A DNA stretch of 64,000 nt from Amycolatopsis saalfeldensis. GTDB lineage: Bacteria > Actinomycetota > Actinomycetes > Mycobacteriales > Pseudonocardiaceae. This document shows positions 59,481-64,000 of this stretch, piece after piece (the stretch's first letter is position 1; each line of letters opens with the position of its first letter). The stretch lies in contig NZ_FOEF01000006.1 of the NCBI RefSeq assembly GCF_900110575.1, forward strand, positions 186,001 through 250,000. The letters run 5' to 3'. A program made the position numbers and the translations under genes. The notes under the pieces were generated by a model. The model was not told the origin of the DNA, did no database searches, and saw nothing but the letters and a program-made list of their open reading frames with translations.

Positions 59481-59822
59481 ATGACGGGCAGGCGGTACTG
59501 GTGCCCGGTCGAGCTCGCCGTCGACGTGATCGGCGGGCGGTGGAAGCCGGTGATCCTGGCGCACCTCAAGGAGGGCGTGCACCGCTACGGCGAGCTGCGC
59601 CGCCGCATGCCGGGCATCAGCGAGAAGATGCTCACCCAGCAGCTGCGCGAGCTGACCGCCGACGGGCTCGTCCGCCGCGAGAGCCTCGACGGCAGGGTGC
59701 CGCACGTCGAGTACCGGCTCACCGAGGAGGGCGAGGCGCTCGGCCCCGCCCTCACCGCGCTCTACGCCTGGGGCGAACGCCGGGCCGCGGCCACCGGGAT
59801 CACGTTCGAGACGCCGGCCTGA
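59481..59822 (+). CDS. HxlR-family winged-helix regulator
   Basis: A 113-residue HxlR protein: CPVELAVDVIGGRWKPVILAHL, RYGELRRRMPGISEKMLTQQLREL and VEYRLTEEG. A single Cys at residue 8, as in many redox- or quinone-sensing HxlR members. GAGGAGG lies 5 nt before ATG 59481, so the longer open frame from 59409 was trimmed. Divergence from the ABM-haemoglobin gene makes that gene its likely target. Confidence 0.9.
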   Translation: MTGRRYWCPVELAVDVIGGRWKPVILAHLKEGVHRYGELRRRMPGISEKMLTQQLRELTADGLVRRESLDGRVPHVEYRLTEEGEALGPALTALYAWGERRAAATGITFETPA

Positions 59823-59843
59823 CGCGTCACTCTGCGTCCCGGG

Positions 59844-60155
59844 TCAGGCTGGGTCGGTCGCGTCCAGGTGCTGCTCCAGCGCGTCGAGCCGGCCGGACCA
59901 GAACCGGCGGTACGGCGCCAGCCAGGCGTCCACCTCGGCCAGCGGCTCGGGGCGCAGCCGGTAGCAGCGGCGCTGGGCCGCGACCCGCACCGTGACCAGG
60001 CCGGCCTCCCGCAGCACGCGCAGGTGCTTGGACACGGCCGGCTGGCTGAGCGCCAGCTCGTCGACCAGTTCGCCGACGGACCGCTCGCCGTCGCGGAGCA
60101 GGTCGAGGATCGAGCGGCGGCGGGGCTCGGCGAGGACGTCGAAAGTCTGCATCAC
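59844..60155 (-). CDS. ArsR-family repressor
   Basis: A 103-residue winged helix (FDVLAEPRRRSILDLLRDGERSVGELVDELALSQPAVSKHLRVLREAGLVTV). No metal-binding Cys pair (ELCVCDL motif) is present, so it belongs to the non-metal branch that often accompanies SRPBCC/AHSA1 genes. The end WLAPYRRFWSGRLDALEQHLD matches that branch. No adjacent target gene is obvious. ATG 60155 or the next codon ATG 60152 may be used. Confidence 0.88.
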   Translation of the reverse strand: MMQTFDVLAEPRRRSILDLLRDGERSVGELVDELALSQPAVSKHLRVLREAGLVTVRVAAQRRCYRLRPEPLAEVDAWLAPYRRFWSGRLDALEQHLDATDPA

Positions 60156-60221
60156 ACCGGGGAATGTGCCTCCCCGCGTTCATGCCTGTCAAGGAATGTG
60201 CGAATTGCCCGGTGTCGTATC

Positions 60222-60263
60222 TGGACTAGACCATTGACCTAATGGTCTAGTCCACTTTACGGT
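60222..60263 (+). promoter_or_regulatory. Chitinase promoter with perfect inverted repeat (DasR-like sites)
   Basis: TGGACTAGACCATT (60222-60235) and its exact complement (60241-60254) are separated by 5 bp. Each contains a 12-mer differing by one base from TGGTCTAGACCA, the core of DasR sites and of the paired repeats in Streptomyces chitinase promoters. A -35 TTGACC (60234-60239) and -10 TACGGT (60258-60263, 18-bp spacer) overlap the repeat, so binding should block or modulate transcription. Confidence 0.8.
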
Positions 60264-60319
60264 GTGACGGTCCCCACCTCGTCCCGTCACCTGGTGTGAC
60301 TCCCCGAAGGGAGCCCGGC

Positions 60320-61567
60320 ATGGTAGGTCCGCGCAGGAAGAGCTTCTTGTCCTTGATCGGCACGGTGAGCGCAGCGCTCGTCGGCCTCGCCCTCGCCGCC
60401 CCGGCAGCGCCCGCTGCCCCCGCCCACGACAGAGAAGCCGCGCCGGCGAGCGCGCAGGCGTCCGTCGGCAAGGTCGTCGGCTACTTCACCGAATGGGGTG
60501 TCTACGACCGGAACTACCACGTCAAGAACGTCGAGACCTCCGGCTCGGCGGCGAAGCTGACGCACATCAACTACGCGTTCGGCAACGTCACCAACGGCGG
60601 CTGCGCGATCGGCGACGCGTACGCCGACTACCAGAAGACCTACGACGCCGCGGGCAGTGTGGACGGCGTCGCCGACACCTGGGACCAGCCGCTGGCCGGC
60701 AGCTTCAACCAGCTGAAGAAGCTCAAGGCCAAGCACCCCGGCCTGAAGGTGCTCTGGTCGTTCGGCGGCTGGACCTGGTCCGGCGGCTTCGGCCAGGCCG
60801 CGCAGAACCCGGCCGCGTTCGCCGACTCCTGCTACAACCTGGTCAACGACCCCCGCTGGGCCGGGGTGTTCGACGGCATCGACCTCGACTGGGAGTACCC
60901 GAACGCCTGCGGCCTGAGCTGTGACACCAGCGGCGCGGCGGCGTACAAGAACGTGATGGCGGCGATGCGGGCCAAGTTCGGCTCCTCGAAGCTGGTCACC
61001 GCGGCCATCACCGCCGACGGCACGAACGGCGGCAAGATCGACGCCGCCGACTACGCGGGCGCCGCCCAGTACGTCGACTGGTACAACGTGATGACCTACG
61101 ACTACTTCGGCGCCTTCAACGCGCAGGGCCCGACCGCCCCGCACTCGCCGCTGACCTCCTACAACGGCATCCCGACCGCGGGCTTCTACGCCGACGCGGC
61201 CATCCAGAAGCTCAAGAGCAAGGGCGTCCCGGCCTCGAAGCTGTTGCTGGGCATCGGCTTCTACGGCCGAGGCTGGACCGGCGTCACGCAGGACGCCCCG
61301 GGCGGGACCGCCACCGGCCCCGCGGCGGCCAAGTACGAGCCGGGCATCGAGGACTACAAGATCCTCAAGTCCAGCTGCCCGTCCACCGGCACGATCGCCG
61401 GCACCGCGTACGCCAAGTGCGGCTCGAACTGGTGGAGCTACGACACCCCGGCCACGATCGCGGGCAAGGTCGGCTACGCCAAGACCCAGGGCCTCGGCGG
61501 CGCGATGGTCTGGGAGCTTTCGGGCGACACCACCGACGGCGAGCTGATCACCGCCGTCTCCAAGTGA
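60320..61567 (+). CDS. Secreted GH18 chitinase
   Basis: A 415-residue glycoside hydrolase family 18 enzyme. A signal peptide (residues about 1-35) precedes a TIM barrel beginning KVVGYFTEWGVYDRNY; the DxxDxDxE catalytic motif is DGIDLDWE at residues 185-192, with Glu192 the acid/base, and VMTYDYFG lies on the substrate strand. No chitin-binding domain is attached. GAAGGGAG precedes ATG 60320. The operator at 60222-60254 suggests regulation by N-acetylglucosamine status. Confidence 0.94.
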   Translation: MVGPRRKSFLSLIGTVSAALVGLALAAPAAPAAPAHDREAAPASAQASVGKVVGYFTEWGVYDRNYHVKNVETSGSAAKLTHINYAFGNVTNGGCAIGDAYADYQKTYDAAGSVDGVADTWDQPLAGSFNQLKKLKAKHPGLKVLWSFGGWTWSGGFGQAAQNPAAFADSCYNLVNDPRWAGVFDGIDLDWEYPNACGLSCDTSGAAAYKNVMAAMRAKFGSSKLVTAAITADGTNGGKIDAADYAGAAQYVDWYNVMTYDYFGAFNAQGPTAPHSPLTSYNGIPTAGFYADAAIQKLKSKGVPASKLLLGIGFYGRGWTGVTQDAPGGTATGPAAAKYEPGIEDYKILKSSCPSTGTIAGTAYAKCGSNWWSYDTPATIAGKVGYAKTQGLGGAMVWELSGDTTDGELITAVSK

Positions 61568-61587
61568 TGCCGCTGCTCGAGTGACTC

Positions 61588-61630
61588 CCCGGTGCGGCCG
61601 GTGGCGCAGGAGCGCGCCGGCCGCACCGGG
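61588..61630 (+). terminator. Hairpin terminator after the chitinase gene
   Basis: A perfect 14-bp inverted repeat, CCCGGTGCGGCCGG (61588-61601) and its complement (61617-61630), with a 15-nt loop, 20 bp after the stop codon. Confidence 0.85.
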
Positions 61631-61676
61631 CCCCCACGGGCCAAGACTGTCGGTGCCCCGGATTATCGTGCTCGGC

Positions 61677-62342
61677 GTGAAGTTCACCGGGTTCGGGGAG
61701 TATGCCGTCGATTTCTACGACGGGCTTGAGGCCGACAACTCCAAGTCCTACTGGGACCAGAACGTGGCGGTCTACCAGGGCGACGTGCGGGAGCCGATGG
61801 AGGCGCTGCTCAAGGAGCTGTCGCCCGAGTTCGGCCAGGGCTTCGGCGAGGGCAAGGTGTTCCGGCCGTACCGCGACGTGCGGTTCGCCAAGGACAAGAC
61901 GCCGTACAAGACCCACTGCGGCGGGGTGATCGAAGCCGGCCGCGGCGGCGGCGCGTACTACGTGGAGCTGGGCCCGGCCGGGCTGCGTGTCGGCGGCGGC
62001 TGCTTCCACCTGGCGTCCGACCAGCTGGCGCGGTTCCGCACGGCGGTCGACACCGAGCTGCACGGCCCGGCGCTGGAGAAGATCCTCGCCACGCTCCGGC
62101 GCGGTGGCTGGGAGATCAACGGCGACCGGCTCAAATCGCGTCCGCGCGGCTTCGCCGAGGACCACCCCCGCCTCGACCTCCTCCGGTACCGCTCGGTCTA
62201 CGCGGCCCGCACCTGGGAGCCCGCCGACTTCCTGCACGAGCGCGAGGCGCTGGAGCGTGTCCGCAAGTCGTGGCGGCAGCTGCGGGCGTTCAACGAGTGG
62301 GCCCGCGACCACGTCGGGCCGAGCGAGCTGCCCCGACGGTGA
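61677..62342 (+). CDS. DUF2461-family protein
   Basis: A 221-residue protein with the DUF2461 pattern: FYDGLEADNSKSYWDQN near the start, FRPYRDVRFAKDKTPYKTHCG in the middle and YYVELGPAGLRVGGGC. The family is widespread and uncharacterised. TATCGT (61664-61669) ends 7 nt before GTG 61677, so this start was preferred to GTG 61668. Confidence 0.88.
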   Translation: MKFTGFGEYAVDFYDGLEADNSKSYWDQNVAVYQGDVREPMEALLKELSPEFGQGFGEGKVFRPYRDVRFAKDKTPYKTHCGGVIEAGRGGGAYYVELGPAGLRVGGGCFHLASDQLARFRTAVDTELHGPALEKILATLRRGGWEINGDRLKSRPRGFAEDHPRLDLLRYRSVYAARTWEPADFLHEREALERVRKSWRQLRAFNEWARDHVGPSELPRR

Positions 62343-62555
62343 CCCCGCCCCGTTCGGCGGAATCCCAGTACGCGCGTACCGCAAACTGGCTGGTCACCGG
62401 CCTGCGCGGCCGGCCGATCCGGCTCTGACCAGGGCGAAGACGGCGATCGCGGCCGGCCGGCGGCGGCGCGCGACCCGCCGGGTTTCTGAACAGTTCCTCT
62501 GAACTTTCGGTATCGGTACAGACGTGGGCCGGGCGAAGGACTACTCTCAACGAAC
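62343..62555 (+). promoter_or_regulatory. Pyruvate kinase upstream region with TCTGAAC direct repeat
   Basis: A 213-bp gap without a gene. TCTGAAC occurs at 62485-62491 and 62498-62504, a 13-bp phase, close to one helical turn plus. TACTCT (62542-62547) lies 8 nt before the pyk GTG and may be the -10 element. The direct repeats are then about 40-60 bp upstream of the inferred transcription start, a position suited to a regulator. Confidence 0.5.
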
Positions 62556-63980
62556 GTGAGCCGACGCGCGAAGATCGTTTGTACCCTGGGCCCTGCCACC
62601 TCCACGCCGGAGAAGATGCAGGCACTCGTAGACGCCGGAATGGACGTCGCGAGGATGAACTTCAGCCACGGAAGCCACAGCGACCACAAGCAGGTCTACG
62701 ACCTGGTCCGGTCCGCCGCGGCCCAGAGCGGCCGGCCGGTGGGCATCCTCGCCGACCTGCAGGGCCCGAAGATCCGGCTCGGCACCTTCGCGAGCGGCGC
62801 GGTCGAGTGGCACACCGGCGACATCGTCCGGATCACCGTCGAGGACGTCGCCGGCACCCACGACCGGGTCTCCACCACCTACAAGGGACTGGCCAAGGAC
62901 GCCAAGCCGGGCGACCGCCTGCTCGTCGACGACGGCAAGGTCGGCCTCGTGGTCAAGGGCGTCGAGGGCCCGGACGTGGTGTGCGAGGTGACCGAAGGCG
63001 GTCCCGTCAGCAACAACAAGGGCGTTTCCCTGCCGGGCATGGACGTTTCGGTGCCCGCGATGTCCGAAAAGGACATCGAGGACCTGGAGTTCGCGCTGCA
63101 GCTGGGCGTGGACTTCGTCGCGCTGTCCTTCGTGCGCTCGCCGGCCGACATCGACCTGGTGCACCAGGTGATGGACCGCAGCGGCAAGGGCCGGCTGCCG
63201 GTCGTCGCCAAGATCGAGAAGCCCGAGGCCGTCTACAACCTCGAGGCGATCGTGCTGGCCTTCGACGCGGTGATGGTCGCCCGCGGCGACCTCGGCGTCG
63301 AGCTGCCGCTGGAGCAGGTCCCGCTGGTGCAGAAGCGCGCCATCCAGATCTGCCGCGAGAACGCGAAGCCGGTCATCGTCGCGACGCAGATGCTCGAGTC
63401 GATGATCAACAACTCCCGCCCGACCCGCGCGGAGGCGTCCGACGTCGCGAACGCGGTGCTCGACGGCACCGACGCGGTGATGCTGTCCGGCGAGACCAGC
63501 GTCGGGCGCTACCCGATCGAGACCGTGCAGACGATGGGCCGGATCGTCGAGGCGGTCGAGACCGACTCGCCGGTCGTCCCGCCGCTGACGCACGTCCCGC
63601 GCACCAAGCGCGGCGTGATCTCCTACGCCGCCCGCGACATCGGCGAGCGGCTGAACGCCAAGGCGCTGGTGGCCTTCACGCAGTCCGGCGACACGGTCCG
63701 CCGCCTCGCCCGGCTGCACACCCGGCTGCCGCTGCTGGCGTTCACGCCGGAGGAGTGCGTGCGCAGCCAGCTTTCCATGACCTGGGGCACGAACACCCAG
63801 ATCGTGCCGCGGGTGGACTCCACCGACCAGATGATCCAGCAGGTCGACCACAAGATGCTGGAGATGGGCAAGTACCAGCGCGGCGACCTGGTGGTCATCG
63901 TGGCCGGCTCCCCGCCCGGGACCGTGGGCTCGACCAACCTGATCCACGTGCACCGGCTCGGTGAAGACGACCACGCGTAA
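62556..63980 (+). CDS. pyk: Pyruvate kinase
   Basis: A 474-residue enzyme converting phosphoenolpyruvate and ADP to pyruvate and ATP. Signature blocks are complete: RRAKIVCTLGPATSTPEKM, ARMNFSHGSH, DLQGPKIRLG, the active-site KIEKPEAVYNLEAI with its essential Lys, MVARGDLGVELPLE and the C-terminal regulatory domain. GTG 62556 has no near Shine-Dalgarno (GAAGGA is 15 nt away), and is probably leaderless. It ends 20 bp before the window edge. Confidence 0.96.
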   Translation: MSRRAKIVCTLGPATSTPEKMQALVDAGMDVARMNFSHGSHSDHKQVYDLVRSAAAQSGRPVGILADLQGPKIRLGTFASGAVEWHTGDIVRITVEDVAGTHDRVSTTYKGLAKDAKPGDRLLVDDGKVGLVVKGVEGPDVVCEVTEGGPVSNNKGVSLPGMDVSVPAMSEKDIEDLEFALQLGVDFVALSFVRSPADIDLVHQVMDRSGKGRLPVVAKIEKPEAVYNLEAIVLAFDAVMVARGDLGVELPLEQVPLVQKRAIQICRENAKPVIVATQMLESMINNSRPTRAEASDVANAVLDGTDAVMLSGETSVGRYPIETVQTMGRIVEAVETDSPVVPPLTHVPRTKRGVISYAARDIGERLNAKALVAFTQSGDTVRRLARLHTRLPLLAFTPEECVRSQLSMTWGTNTQIVPRVDSTDQMIQQVDHKMLEMGKYQRGDLVVIVAGSPPGTVGSTNLIHVHRLGEDDHA

Positions 63981-64000
63981 GGGACGCCCGCCGGGCCCGC

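Overview
The window is high-GC actinobacterial chromosome (GTG and ATG starts, short intergenic gaps, many 1-4 nt start/stop overlaps). Gene content and order point to the Pseudonocardiaceae, most likely Amycolatopsis or a close relative. That placement is inferred from protein resemblance and synteny with Mycobacterium and Streptomyces, not from a search. No tRNA, rRNA, CRISPR array, insertion sequence, prophage or plasmid function was seen.

Layout. 1-10.4 kb: housekeeping and accessory genes (truncated S9 peptidase, zinc metallopeptidase, MocR-type regulator, CBS protein, MuiA-like protein, secreted X-Pro dipeptidyl peptidase, NarL-type two-component system). 10.4-19.1 kb: an unusual stretch in which three intergenic islands of degenerate short-period tandem repeats, plus one repetitive protein N-terminus, lie among a DUF4192 gene, galE, galK, ideR, a rhodanese, acuC and a GNAT/acyl-CoA-synthetase-like lysine acetyltransferase. 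21.8-25 kb: a TetR/flavin monooxygenase/alpha-beta hydrolase operon behind a striking double operator.

25-39.1 kb is the centrepiece: a sterol uptake and side-chain degradation locus with the gene order of the mycobacterial mce4 region. It holds fadE27-fadE26 divergent from fdxD-hsd4A, then an extra FabG3-like SDR, yrbE4A-yrbE4B, mce4A-F and two Mce-associated genes. A perfect KstR-type box (TNNAACNNGTTNNA) sits in the divergent promoter. Import (YrbE permeases plus the Mce channel) and the first side-chain beta-oxidation steps (FadE26/27, Hsd4A, ferredoxin) are thus encoded side by side; the MceG ATPase is not in the window.

39-55.8 kb: an Rv3722c-type aspartate aminotransferase, then a block resembling the mycobacterial fadD15-Rv2185c-Rv2184c-Rv2183c-Rv2182c-Rv2179c-aroG neighbourhood, with an inserted ROK glucokinase, a Nudix-NYN fusion and a GCS2 ligase. 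The DAHP synthase here is class I (E. coli type) and is preceded by a 21-codon leader peptide with Tyr-Phe-Trp-Phe and a hairpin, an apparent aromatic attenuator. 56-64 kb: phosphofructokinase with pyrophosphate-type residues, S41 peptidases, an antibiotic-monooxygenase/truncated-haemoglobin fusion, HxlR and ArsR regulators, a GH18 chitinase with a perfect DasR-like inverted repeat, a DUF2461 protein and pyruvate kinase.

A recurring feature is leaderless architecture: 14 start codons lie 6-8 nt after a TANNNT-like -10 box, which helped choose several starts.
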